Positions 48,381-56,935 of a stretch of 64,000 bases of DNA are shown here, piece after piece (the first letter of the stretch is position 1; each line of letters starts with the position of its first letter). The notes beneath the pieces are model-generated. The model was not told the origin of the DNA, did no database searches, and saw nothing but the letters and a program-made list of their open reading frames with translations. A program made the position numbers and the translations under genes. This DNA is from Thermoactinomyces vulgaris (GTDB taxonomy: Bacteria; Bacillota; Bacilli; Thermoactinomycetales; Thermoactinomycetaceae): positions 248,001 to 312,000 of the forward strand of contig NZ_REFP01000008.1 in assembly GCF_003688725.1 (NCBI RefSeq). Reading direction: 5' to 3'.

Positions 48381-49070
48381 ATGAAAGTGACCAAACTGTT
48401 ACGCAGTTTTGTCTACGCTTTGGAAGGATTAAAATACACGATTGTGACGCAACGGAACATGCGGTTTCATTTTTTGGTGGCATTGGGGGTTCTTTTGCTG
48501 AGCCTCACGCTCCCGATGAACAAAGTGGAAGTTCTGGTCTTGTTTGTCGCAATCGTCCTCGTCCTGTTTGCTGAATTGATTAATACGGCCATTGAAGCCG
48601 TCGTCGATATGGTCACCGGTGAGTATCATCCGCTTGCCAAAGTGGCCAAAGATGTCGCAGCCGGTGCGGTGCTTCTTACCGCCGGATTTGCCGTGATCAT
48701 CGGAATCAGTGTTTTTTATCCGCATCTGGATGCTTTGTTTACCCTGGCCATCAACCAAAAGACGATTCCGGCCAATATCAGTCTTGCAATCATCATTGTG
48801 TTTGACTTTTTCCTCACGCTTTTCATAAAGGGCTGGTTGCAACGTATGGATCGTGGAAGTTGGGAGCCCAGTATGGTTGCATCCATTGCCGGTTGTGTTT
48901 CGGTATTACTGATCGGTGTCATCGGTCATTTTTTGATCACCTTATTGGTCCTTGTGCTTTTTGCCATGTTGATCGGCACCCGCCTCCGCTTCCGTTCTTC
49001 GCGGAAACCGGTGTTTTTTGGCGTCTGCCTGGGGATTTTGGTGGCCCTGATTGGCGCGCAGTTCTTGTAA
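48381..49070 (+). CDS. dgkA: undecaprenol/diacylglycerol kinase with extra C-terminal membrane domain
   Basis: This 229-residue protein has the DgkA kinase signature ELINTAIEAVVDMV...HPLAKVAKDVAAGAVLL near residue 60 and typical N-terminal RSFVYALEGLKYTI. B. subtilis DgkA is about 120 residues. Here another ~110 residues follow, with about four hydrophobic segments (near residues 132-150, 162-180, 183-200 and 208-226) and no recognised catalytic motif. ATG 48381 is preferred to 48372 on spacing to AAAGGGAGG. The cdd gene found between dgkA and era in Bacillus is absent. Confidence 0.88.
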   Translation: MKVTKLLRSFVYALEGLKYTIVTQRNMRFHFLVALGVLLLSLTLPMNKVEVLVLFVAIVLVLFAELINTAIEAVVDMVTGEYHPLAKVAKDVAAGAVLLTAGFAVIIGISVFYPHLDALFTLAINQKTIPANISLAIIIVFDFFLTLFIKGWLQRMDRGSWEPSMVASIAGCVSVLLIGVIGHFLITLLVLVLFAMLIGTRLRFRSSRKPVFFGVCLGILVALIGAQFL

Positions 49071-49112
49071 GAACCGGCCGTTTCCGGTGAAAATAGATAA
49101 AGAAAAAGACCA

Positions 49113-49155
49113 TTGCTTGGCAACCATTCTTTACAAGAAGGGCCAAGCAATTTTT
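49113..49155 (+). terminator. terminator after dgkA
   Basis: The stem TTGCTTGGC/GCCAAGCAA has a 20-base loop and is followed by TTTTTG. Readthrough into era remains possible. Confidence 0.65.
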
Positions 49156-49171
49156 GAAAGGGGATATTGAC

Positions 49172-50077
49172 TTGGGAAGTGAATTTCGTTCAGGATTTGT
49201 AGCCTTGATCGGGCGACCGAATGTGGGAAAATCGACTTTGATGAATCATGTGATCGGGCAAAAGATCGCCATTATGTCCGACAAACCGCAAACCACCCGC
49301 AACAAGATCCGGGGGGTTTACACCGAAGAAAACGGACAAATTGTTTTCCTGGATACACCGGGGATTCACAAGCCGCAATCCAAATTGGGGGAAATGCTGG
49401 TCAGGGCATCGCACAATGCCTTGGAAGAAGTGGATTTGATCCTGTTTCTGGTGGATGCGGTCGCAGGAAAAGGTCCCGGGGATGAATTTATCATGAACCA
49501 TTTAAAGGATGTCAAAACACCTGTTTTTTTGGTTGTCAATAAAATCGACCAGGTGCATCCGGATGATCTGTTGCCGCTCATTGACAAATACCGCAAAGAT
49601 TTTTCGTTTGCGGAAGTGGTGCCGATTTCGGCGCTGAACGGAAATAATACGGGAACGCTGATCCAACAGGTTTTTCAGTATTTGCCGCAAGGGCCGAAAT
49701 ATTATCCGTCCGACCAGGTGACCGATCATCCCGAACGGTTTATCGTCAGTGAATTAATCCGGGAAAAAGTCCTCGAACTGACCCGGGAAGAGATTCCGCA
49801 TTCGGTGGCGGTCGTTGTCGAGGAAATGAAGCGGAGACCCGGGAAGGACATCGTGGATGTGTTGGCAACGATATATGCTGAGCGGCCTTCACAAAAAGGC
49901 ATCCTGATCGGAAAAAAAGGAGCCTTGCTGAAAGAAGTCGGCACGCGTGCCCGGGTTGAAATCGAGCGTTTGCTGGGTGTGAAGATTTTCCTTGATTTGT
50001 GGGTCAAAGTGAAAAAAGACTGGACCAATGAAGATATCATGTTGCGTCAACTGGGTTACACGGAAGAAGAGATCTGA
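49172..50077 (+). CDS. era: ribosome-associated GTPase Era
   Basis: This 301-residue GTPase has G1 GRPNVGKST near residue 14, G3 DTPGIHK near 60, G4 NKID near 124 and a C-terminal KH domain ([20 protein letters not shown]) that binds the 16S rRNA 3' end. TTG 49172 follows AAAGGGGATA. A TTG at 49154 is before the site. It is followed by yqzL and recO as in Bacillus. Confidence 0.96.
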   Translation: MGSEFRSGFVALIGRPNVGKSTLMNHVIGQKIAIMSDKPQTTRNKIRGVYTEENGQIVFLDTPGIHKPQSKLGEMLVRASHNALEEVDLILFLVDAVAGKGPGDEFIMNHLKDVKTPVFLVVNKIDQVHPDDLLPLIDKYRKDFSFAEVVPISALNGNNTGTLIQQVFQYLPQGPKYYPSDQVTDHPERFIVSELIREKVLELTREEIPHSVAVVVEEMKRRPGKDIVDVLATIYAERPSQKGILIGKKGALLKEVGTRARVEIERLLGVKIFLDLWVKVKKDWTNEDIMLRQLGYTEEEI

Positions 50078-50159
50078 AAAAATGACAAATTTTCCTTCTT
50101 ATACTCTCCCGCTCAAAAGGTCATCCTAAAGTTGTAAAATACGGAAAGGGTGATACTGG

Positions 50160-50294
50160 TTGCGCAATTTCTTATGGAGTTGCTTTGAAGTGACTGGCAG
50201 TATCGATGCATATCTCTTGCTCAAAAGCCTCGAAAACATAAAAGAGAATGAAGAAAAAGCGCAAAAAGAGCGGGATGAGGAGGAAAGCGGCTGA
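50160..50294 (+). CDS. yqzL: YqzL-like small protein
   Basis: This 44-residue protein, shorter than most gene callers accept, begins at TTG 50160 with AAAGGGTG about 8 bases upstream. It carries the YqzL pattern NFLWSCFEVTGSIDAYLLLKSLE followed by a charged Glu/Lys/Arg tail. The family lies between era and recO in Bacillales, exactly as here. The function is unknown. The position and the match make it likely real. Confidence 0.8.
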   Translation: MRNFLWSCFEVTGSIDAYLLLKSLENIKENEEKAQKERDEEESG

Positions 50295-50316
50295 CACGGG
50301 AAAGGGCGGTTAACCG

Positions 50317-51063
50317 GTGTTAAACAAATATGAGGGGATTGTCCTGAAAGCTCGCGATTACGGAGAGAGCCATCAAATTCTAACCGTTTATACGAAAAAC
50401 CAGGGGAAAGTTTCTTTTATGGCCAGAGGCTCCAAGAAAACGAAAAGCCGTTTTGGAGCCGTGACCGAGCCGTTTACCCGGGCTCATTTTGTCAGTTTTG
50501 GAAACGGGAACATCGCGACGTTGTCGCAAGCTGATCTCATTTCTTCTCATCATTTATTGCGTTCTGATCTCTTGTTGACGTCATATGGCGCCTACTGGCT
50601 GGAGTTGATCGACAAAACGACGGAAGAAAAAGAAGCGGATCCTTCTATGTACGATTTGTTGACCAGCTTGTTGGAGCATTTGGAACAAAAAAAGGACCCT
50701 GACATCTTAACCTTTATTTTGGAACTCAGAGTGTTGAGGACGGCGGGATACACTCCGGAGACGGACCGGTGTGTTTCTTGTTGTTCCGGACGGCGTCCTG
50801 TCCGTTTCAGTATCCGTCAGGGCGGTTGGTTATGCGAAAGTTGTCAGGATCAGGATCGAGACGGGATTTTGGTATCGGAGGCAAGCATCCGGATTTTGCG
50901 GATCCTGCAACAAGTCGATCCGCACCGGCTCGGTAAAATCGATGTGAAACCGGAGACCAAAGAGCAGTTGGAAAAAATGATCCGGGGATTTGTTGAAGAG
51001 TATTTGCCGGTCCGGCTGAAATCCTTGCAACTGCTGGAGCAGTTCAAAAAAATCTGGACGTGA
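50317..51063 (+). CDS. recO: DNA repair protein RecO
   Basis: This 248-residue protein has an N-terminal OB domain (YEGIVLKARDYGESHQILTVYT) and a zinc-binding motif (CVSCCSG...CESCQ) near residues 150-180. It helps RecR load RecA on SSB-coated DNA. GTG 50317 follows GAAAGGGCGG. The next feature is the glycine T-box. Confidence 0.95.
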   Translation: MLNKYEGIVLKARDYGESHQILTVYTKNQGKVSFMARGSKKTKSRFGAVTEPFTRAHFVSFGNGNIATLSQADLISSHHLLRSDLLLTSYGAYWLELIDKTTEEKEADPSMYDLLTSLLEHLEQKKDPDILTFILELRVLRTAGYTPETDRCVSCCSGRRPVRFSIRQGGWLCESCQDQDRDGILVSEASIRILRILQQVDPHRLGKIDVKPETKEQLEKMIRGFVEEYLPVRLKSLQLLEQFKKIWT

Positions 51064-51087
51064 GACTTCCGGATTTTTTCATGGATA

Positions 51088-51116
51088 TTGACATTTGAAA
51101 GGATTTTTGCTATACC
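51088..51116 (+). promoter_or_regulatory. sigma-A promoter of the glyQS leader
   Basis: TTGACA (51088-51093) and TATACC (51111-51116) have 17-base spacing. Confidence 0.7.
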
Positions 51117-51124
51117 ATTATTAA

Positions 51125-51354
51125 AATTTGAAGATCGGCGCGATGAGAGAAAAGGAGTAGCCAAATCTGTCTGTGTGAACAGCGAGCCGGGGATGGTGGG
51201 AGCCCGGTCCGGGCAATTGGTGAAGGCAGTTCTTAAGCGCTGTATGATAAAAAGCGGGCCTGGACCAAGTCCGGGTCAAATAGGGTGGAACCGCGGGAAA
51301 ACCTCTCGTCCCTATGAGAAAACCATGGGTTTTGTCAGGGATGAGAGGTTTTTT
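51125..51354 (+). promoter_or_regulatory. T-box leader, glycine specific
   Basis: Stem I has GCGAGCCGGGGATGGTGGGAG...CCGG, specifier GGC (Gly) at 51225-51227 in the context tgaaGGCagt, and the T-box AGGGTGGAACCGCGGG at 51282-51297. The terminator AACCTCTCGTCCCT/AGGGATGAGAGGTT ends in TTTTTT near 51354. The distance from specifier to T-box is about 55 nt (near 100 nt in the leu and trp leaders), consistent with the known absence of stem II in glyQS T-boxes. Confidence 0.93.
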
Positions 51355-51383
51355 AGGTGGAAATTTGACGGAGGTGGAAAGCT

Positions 51384-52271
51384 GTGAACATGCAGGAGAT
51401 GATCAAACGATTGCAAGATTATTGGGCTTCGCATGGTTGTATCCTCGCCCAGCCCTACGATACGGAAAAAGGGGCCGGAACCTTAAATCCAATGACTTTT
51501 TTAAGGGCGTTGGGTCCGGAACCGTGGAACGTGGCGTATGTGGAACCTTCCCGGCGTCCGGCGGATGGCCGTTACGGGGAAAATCCCAACCGCCTTTACC
51601 AGCACCATCAATTTCAAGTGCTGTTAAAGCCGGCACCGGACAACATTCAGGAAATCTATTTAAAAAGCTTGGAAGCGTTGGAGATTGACCCGTCCAAGCA
51701 TGATATCCGGTTTGTGGAAGACAACTGGGAAAACCCGACATTCGGCGCGGCCGGACTGGGATGGGAAGTATGGCTGGACGGGATGGAAGTGACCCAATTT
51801 ACATATTTCCAACAAGTGGGCAGTCTGGATGTGGATCCGGTTTCCGTGGAATTGACTTACGGATTGGAACGCTTGGCCTCTTACATTCAGGAAAAGGAAA
51901 ATGTCTTTGACCTTGAATGGGTGGATGGCGTAAAGTATGGCGATGTGTTTGGCCAGCCGGAATATGAGCATTCCAAATATACCTTTGAAGTCTCCAATAA
52001 AGAGTGGCTCTTCCGCCAGTTTGACGACTTTGAGAAAGAAGCGATGAGGGCTTTGGAGGACCAATTGGTTTTCCCGGCATATGACTATGCGCTGAAATGC
52101 TCGCATGTCTTCAATCTGCTGGAAGCCCGGGGAGCGATCAGTGTGACGGAGCGGACCGGTTATATCGGACGGGTGCGAAACCTGGCCCGGAAAATCGCCA
52201 AAGCTTTCGTCGAGCAAAGGGAGAAATTGGGTTATCCCTTATTAAAACAAGAAGGGGGAAGAAGCAAATGA
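51384..52271 (+). CDS. glyQ: glycyl-tRNA synthetase alpha subunit
   Basis: This 295-residue class II synthetase catalytic subunit carries [24 protein letters not shown] near residue 25 and [19 protein letters not shown] near residue 53. It forms the alpha2beta2 GlyRS with glyS. GTG 51384 follows GGAGGTGG by 6 bases, and ATG 51390 is also possible. Its stop overlaps the glyS ATG. Confidence 0.97.
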   Translation: MNMQEMIKRLQDYWASHGCILAQPYDTEKGAGTLNPMTFLRALGPEPWNVAYVEPSRRPADGRYGENPNRLYQHHQFQVLLKPAPDNIQEIYLKSLEALEIDPSKHDIRFVEDNWENPTFGAAGLGWEVWLDGMEVTQFTYFQQVGSLDVDPVSVELTYGLERLASYIQEKENVFDLEWVDGVKYGDVFGQPEYEHSKYTFEVSNKEWLFRQFDDFEKEAMRALEDQLVFPAYDYALKCSHVFNLLEARGAISVTERTGYIGRVRNLARKIAKAFVEQREKLGYPLLKQEGGRSK

Positions 52272-54346
52272 GCAAGGATTTGTTGCTGGAAATCGGTTGC
52301 GAGGAAATTCCGGCCCGGTTTGTGGATGATGCGGCGGCCCAGCTGAAAGACAAGTTGACCGGTTGGCTGGAAGAAAACCGGGTTCAATACAGCCATTGCA
52401 AAACCTATGCAACCCCGCGCCGGTTGGCCGTTTGTGTCACAGGCGTTTTGGAACGGCAAGAAGACGTGTATAAAGAAGTGAGAGGGCCTGCGGAAAAAAT
52501 CGCCAAGCTGGAGGATGGCACCTGGAGCAAAGCGGCTCAGGGATTTGCCAAAAAACAAGGGGTGGATCCCGAACAACTTGTTCTCAAAGAGGTGAAAGGG
52601 GAAAACTACGTTTTTGCCAAAATTCACCAACCTGGAAAACGGACGGCGGAGTTGTTGCCGGAAGGGATTCCGTCTTTGCTGAACCAATTCCATTTTCCAA
52701 AGACCATGCGCTGGAATTCGCGGGTCAGGTTTATCCGTCCGGTGCGCTGGCTGGTTTGTCTGTTGGGAGACGAAATCATTCCCGTCCGGTGGGCGGGGCT
52801 GACGGCAGGCAATCAAACCAGGGGGCATCGCTTTTTGGGAAGCGAAGCGGTGATTCCGGAAGCCGGTGCTTATGAAGAGGTGATGAATCAGCAATATGTT
52901 TTGGCCGACGTGGAGACGAGAAGAAATGCCATTTTGAACCAGCTGAGAAGGTTGGAGGAAGAAAAGGGTTGGGTGATTCCGACAGAGGAAGGCTTGTTGA
53001 AGGAGATTACCCATCTGGTGGAATACCCGACGGTGTTGTACGGGCAATACGATGAAGAGTTTCTGATTCTGCCGCGTGAAGTGTTGGTCACCACCATGCG
53101 GGAACATCAACGTTATTTTCCGGTGGAAGATCAAAACGGCCGGTTATTGCCTTATTTTGTGACGGTCCGCAACGGAGATGACCAATATTTGGAAACGGTG
53201 GCCAAAGGAAATGAGAAGGTGCTCCGTGCCCGCTTGTCTGATGCCCGCTTCTTCTATGAAGAAGATTTAAAGCTTGCGTTGGATGATGCCGTACAAAAAT
53301 TGGATCAGATTGTGTATCAAGATGAATTGGGAAGCCTGGGAGATCGGGTGCGCCGGCTCGTAGCACTTGCCGCACAACTGGCTGACGGGATCGGCCTTTC
53401 GGAAAAAGAGCGGTCTCAATTAAAACGGGCGGCGCACATTTGCAAGTTTGACGCCGTGACCCAGATGGTCGGGGAATTTCCCGAACTGGAAGGAATCATG
53501 GGGCGCACTTATGCACTGAATGCCGGAGAGGAAACGGAAGTGGCCGAAACCGTGTATGAGCACCATTTGCCCCGTTTTTCCGGAGATGCCCTCCCAAGCC
53601 GGAGAATTGCCGGATTGCTCTCGCTTGCTGATAAAATCGATGCAATTGTGTCCAGCTTTGGAATCGGGATTCAGCCGACCGGATCACAAGACCCCTACGG
53701 CTTGCGCAGAAAAGCGCAGGGGATCATCCAGATTTTGTTGGCCGGGGATTACCACAAGCTTTCTTTAAAGCAATTGTGGCAACTTTCCTTGGCGCAACTG
53801 GACGATGCCGGATTGCTTCAAAAGCATCCCGGCGAACTGGAAAAAGAACTGCATGAATTCTTTGCGCTCCGCCTGCGTACGGTATTGCAGGAGCAGCAAA
53901 TCCGGTATGATGTGATGGATGCGGTATTGGCCTCCGATCTTTCCCATCCCGTGCAAGTCGTGGAAAAAGCCCGGGTATTGATGGGGCAAGTCGGACGGGA
54001 AGCGTTTAAAGAAGAAGTTGAAGGGTTTACGCGTGTTGCGCGATTGGCGAAAAATGCCGAAGATTCCACGCCGGATCCGTCCCTTTTCCGGGAGGATGCT
54101 GAAAAGGCGCTTTACCGCCGGTTGGAAGAAGTGAAAGCCGGTTATGAGGAAGCGGAAAAGCAACAAGATTTCCTTGGCATGTATCAAGCCCTGGCGCAAA
54201 TGGCACCCGATATTCATCACTTCTTTGACCGGGTGATGGTGATGGTGGAAGAAGAGGAAATCAAAAGTAACCGCCTTGCATTGCTTAGTGACGTCACCCG
54301 ATTGATTCACCGGTTTGCTGATTTTAACCAGATCGTTTTCGCTTAA
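52268..54346 (+). CDS. glyS: glycyl-tRNA synthetase beta subunit
   Basis: This 692-residue tRNA-binding subunit begins [17 protein letters not shown] and includes [17 protein letters not shown] near residue 320 and an HD-like region. It ends with a DALR anticodon domain ([14 protein letters not shown]). ATG 52268 overlaps the glyQ stop by 4 bases, so the subunits are coupled. Earlier in-frame sequence belongs to glyQ. Confidence 0.97.
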   Translation: MSKDLLLEIGCEEIPARFVDDAAAQLKDKLTGWLEENRVQYSHCKTYATPRRLAVCVTGVLERQEDVYKEVRGPAEKIAKLEDGTWSKAAQGFAKKQGVDPEQLVLKEVKGENYVFAKIHQPGKRTAELLPEGIPSLLNQFHFPKTMRWNSRVRFIRPVRWLVCLLGDEIIPVRWAGLTAGNQTRGHRFLGSEAVIPEAGAYEEVMNQQYVLADVETRRNAILNQLRRLEEEKGWVIPTEEGLLKEITHLVEYPTVLYGQYDEEFLILPREVLVTTMREHQRYFPVEDQNGRLLPYFVTVRNGDDQYLETVAKGNEKVLRARLSDARFFYEEDLKLALDDAVQKLDQIVYQDELGSLGDRVRRLVALAAQLADGIGLSEKERSQLKRAAHICKFDAVTQMVGEFPELEGIMGRTYALNAGEETEVAETVYEHHLPRFSGDALPSRRIAGLLSLADKIDAIVSSFGIGIQPTGSQDPYGLRRKAQGIIQILLAGDYHKLSLKQLWQLSLAQLDDAGLLQKHPGELEKELHEFFALRLRTVLQEQQIRYDVMDAVLASDLSHPVQVVEKARVLMGQVGREAFKEEVEGFTRVARLAKNAEDSTPDPSLFREDAEKALYRRLEEVKAGYEEAEKQQDFLGMYQALAQMAPDIHHFFDRVMVMVEEEEIKSNRLALLSDVTRLIHRFADFNQIVFA

Positions 54347-54380
54347 AAAAGAAACAGCTTCAAAGCTGTTTCTTTTTTTG
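54347..54380. terminator. terminator of glyS, perhaps bidirectional
   Basis: The stem AAAAAGAAACAGCTT/AAGCTGTTTCTTTTT is symmetric. It can also serve the convergent gene that ends at 54382. Confidence 0.88.
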
Positions 54381-54381
54381 C

Positions 54382-55290
54382 TCAGCTTTTTTTCAATTGA
54401 TGGAGGGTTTGGATCATTTCCTCCAAATGTTCCCCCGGGAGAATGACGGGGGTTTGCTCCCGGATCAGCTCGGCAAATTGAATCAATTCCCCGTAAGCAG
54501 ACGGAGGGAACGGGATGTGGTGAGTGGTTTTGGTGTCCCCCCAGCTGTGGGCATAAGAAAGGCGGACCAATCCCACATGGTTTTGAATCTGTTGATAAAA
54601 ATCCACCCAGTTGTTGGTTCTGTGGGTGATTTCTTGTTCGGTTGCCCCAGCAAACAAACTCCGGGATCGGTGCATGTAGGTGAGCACATTGGACGTGATG
54701 CAGGCGTTGGCAGTGTCAAAACAAAGGCGCACACCCGTGTTTTCGGCGATTTCCAGTAAATGTCGGGGGGTTCGCAGAGCCGGATACAAATCGGCGCGTC
54801 CCGGTTCAAAGTAGTGTTCTCCCCCCATCGGGGCATTTTCCAAATACAGTTCAAACCCAAGGGGCCGGCAAAGTTTTTGAATCTCTTCCAGTTGGGATGC
54901 GATGGTTTTCACATATTGATCTTTAAAGTCCTGCAATGCGGAAAAGTCCGTGGGATGACGGTCCAGGTATTCAAATATAATGCCGAGCGGAACTTTCCGG
55001 CCGCTGCAGATGAGGCGGCGGCCTTTTTCATCGGTGGATTGATGCAAAAGATGAAGCCATTTTTCCCAGTCTTCAGGGTTGAATGCCCCGGTTCCAAGCC
55101 CCGCGGAAGGCGGCATCCGAAAAGCGACGGGCCGGAGCCGGCCGGTGTTGATCATGTCCCGGAATTGGCCGGGATCAAAGGGCTTTTCAGGAAGTTGAAC
55201 TTCAATATACTGCACATCATGGGCTTTGGCATGATGAAAACAAGAATAATCACACGAACAACTGACTGCAATCGGATGGTTGAATAACAT
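54382..55290 (-). CDS. TIM-barrel protein, AP-endonuclease-2/sugar-isomerase type
   Basis: This 302-residue protein resembles xylose-isomerase-like TIM barrels (AP endonuclease family 2). ELYLENAPM near residue 150 supplies a metal-type Glu, RLCFDTANA near 195 an Asp, and LVRLSYAHSWGD near 245 a His/Asp. VILPGEH supplies the final Glu/His. These could bind two or three metals. Substrate and role are unknown. ATG 55288-55290 follows TGGAGGA. The gene is convergent with glyS and is an insertion before ccpN. Confidence 0.78.
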   Translation of the reverse strand: MLFNHPIAVSCSCDYSCFHHAKAHDVQYIEVQLPEKPFDPGQFRDMINTGRLRPVAFRMPPSAGLGTGAFNPEDWEKWLHLLHQSTDEKGRRLICSGRKVPLGIIFEYLDRHPTDFSALQDFKDQYVKTIASQLEEIQKLCRPLGFELYLENAPMGGEHYFEPGRADLYPALRTPRHLLEIAENTGVRLCFDTANACITSNVLTYMHRSRSLFAGATEQEITHRTNNWVDFYQQIQNHVGLVRLSYAHSWGDTKTTHHIPFPPSAYGELIQFAELIREQTPVILPGEHLEEMIQTLHQLKKS

Positions 55291-55458
55291 GGTGTGTCCT
55301 CCATCATCGGGATTCAAATCTACCCTTATGTTAACTCAAAAAGCGATAAAAATTACACTGGTAAGAAGGATGAAAAATGTTATATACTAAACATGGATTT
55401 TTGATCAAAAGTATGTCACAATTAATAAAAGCAAGGCTTTCGTGGGAGGTGTGAAAAA

Positions 55459-56088
55459 ATCGAGCTCACAAAGCGTCAAGAGAAAATCCTGGAGATTGTC
55501 AAGGAAGAGGGTCCGATTACAGGAGAACATATTGCCGACAAACTTCACTTAACCAGAGCCACGTTGCGGCCTGATCTGGCAATCTTGACCATGGCCGGTT
55601 TTCTTGAAGCCAGACCGCGTGTCGGCTATTTTTACTCGGGAAAGACCGCGAACCAACTGATGGGGGAACATATCCGTCATTTGCTGGTGAAAGATTACAA
55701 ATCCCGCCCGGTGGTCGTACAGGAACACACATCGGTTTATGACGGGATTTGCACCATGTTTTTGGAAGATGTCGGTTCGCTCTACGTGATAAAAAAAGAA
55801 GGCAATCTGGTCGGTGTTGTGTCACGGAAAGACTTATTGCAGGCGGCGATGGGAAAACAAGAATTGCAATCGATGCCCATCGGGGTCGTGATGACCCGGA
55901 TGCCGAACATCATCACTTGCAAGCCGGAAGATACCCTTTACTATGCGGCGAAACAGATGATGCGCCATGAAGTGGATTCTTTGCCGGTGGTTCGCCCGGT
56001 CGACGGGGATGAACAGCAACTCGAAGTGATCGGCCGGATCAGCAAAACGACGCTGGTCAAAGTATTTGTCGAGCTTGGACAACCTTGA
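55459..56088 (+). CDS. ccpN: CcpN catabolite repressor (start anomalous)
   Basis: This repressor of about 209 residues has an N-terminal winged helix (RQEKILEIVKEEGPITGEHIADKLHLTRATLRPDLAIL) and two C-terminal CBS domains (VYDGICTMFLEDVGSLYV, later EDTLYYAAKQMMRHEVDSLPVV). CcpN represses gluconeogenic genes in Bacillus. No in-frame ATG, GTG or TTG precedes the conserved N-terminus. The frame opens after a stop at 55426 and could begin at ATC 55459, which has GGGAGGTG 7 bases upstream. GTG 55451 is in the +1 frame, and one more A in the run after it would join it, giving MKKIELTKRQ. See the finding on this region. The short ORF beginning at TTG 55564 is only part of the gene. Confidence 0.85.
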   Translation: MELTKRQEKILEIVKEEGPITGEHIADKLHLTRATLRPDLAILTMAGFLEARPRVGYFYSGKTANQLMGEHIRHLLVKDYKSRPVVVQEHTSVYDGICTMFLEDVGSLYVIKKEGNLVGVVSRKDLLQAAMGKQELQSMPIGVVMTRMPNIITCKPEDTLYYAAKQMMRHEVDSLPVVRPVDGDEQQLEVIGRISKTTLVKVFVELGQP

Positions 56089-56117
56089 AGAAATTAAGGG
56101 AGGGAGTATGACCTTAT

Positions 56118-56933
56118 ATGTCAGAAAAGCAACGAGTCGTATATGTCGTTTCCGATTCCGTGGGAGAGACAGCAGAACTGGTGGTCAAAGCTGCTTCCAG
56201 CCAGTTTAACGGGGGAGAAATCGAAATCCGCCGCATCCCTTATGTGAACGATGCGGATACCGTCATTGAGACGGTACAAGCCGCCAAAGAGGAAAAAGCG
56301 CTGATCGCTTTTACTTTGGTGGTTCCGGAATTGCAAGAGCTCCTGATCACAGAGGCCGGACGCAAGCAAGTCCCTTATGTGGATATCATGGGGCCGATGA
56401 TTCAAGGCATGTCTGAGCTGTTTCAGCATGAACCCAAATACAAGCCGGGGCTGATCCACCAGTTGGATGAAGATTATTTCCGCAAAGTGGAAGCGATCGA
56501 ATTTGCCGTGAAATATGATGACGGCAAAGATCCGCGGGGCCTTTTGAAAGCCGATGTCATATTGGTGGGGGTTTCCCGGACTTCGAAAACACCGCTGTCC
56601 ATGTATTTGGCCCACAAGCGCTTTAAAGTGGCCAACGTCCCGCTTGTTCCGGAAGTGGAACCGCCGGAAGAGTTGCTGCAAGTTCCCTCACATCGCATTA
56701 TCGGCCTGACCATTGATCCGGAACAATTAAATCACATCCGGACGGAAAGGCTGAAAGCATTGGGGCTGGCTTCCGGTGCCAACTATGCGAGCATGGAGCG
56801 GATCCTGGAAGAGCTGGATTATGCAGAACGGGTGATTCGCCGCCTGGGATGCCCGGTGATCAACGTATCCAACAAAGCCGTGGAAGAAACAGCAAATCTC
56901 ATACTGGATATCATTCAAAAAGGGGGACAATAG
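56118..56933 (+). CDS. yqfL: YqfL, PPDK/PEP-synthase regulatory protein family
   Basis: This 271-residue protein of the DUF299 family has a P-loop-like [14 protein letters not shown] near residue 152 and the N-terminal [10 protein letters not shown]. Members act as bifunctional ADP-dependent kinase and phosphorylase on PPDK, turning it off and on via a threonine beside the catalytic His. The adjacent ppdK supports that role. GGGAGGGAG precedes ATG 56118. In Bacillus subtilis, without ppdK, YqfL instead affects CcpN. Confidence 0.92.
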   Translation: MSEKQRVVYVVSDSVGETAELVVKAASSQFNGGEIEIRRIPYVNDADTVIETVQAAKEEKALIAFTLVVPELQELLITEAGRKQVPYVDIMGPMIQGMSELFQHEPKYKPGLIHQLDEDYFRKVEAIEFAVKYDDGKDPRGLLKADVILVGVSRTSKTPLSMYLAHKRFKVANVPLVPEVEPPEELLQVPSHRIIGLTIDPEQLNHIRTERLKALGLASGANYASMERILEELDYAERVIRRLGCPVINVSNKAVEETANLILDIIQKGGQ

Positions 56934-56935
56934 CA

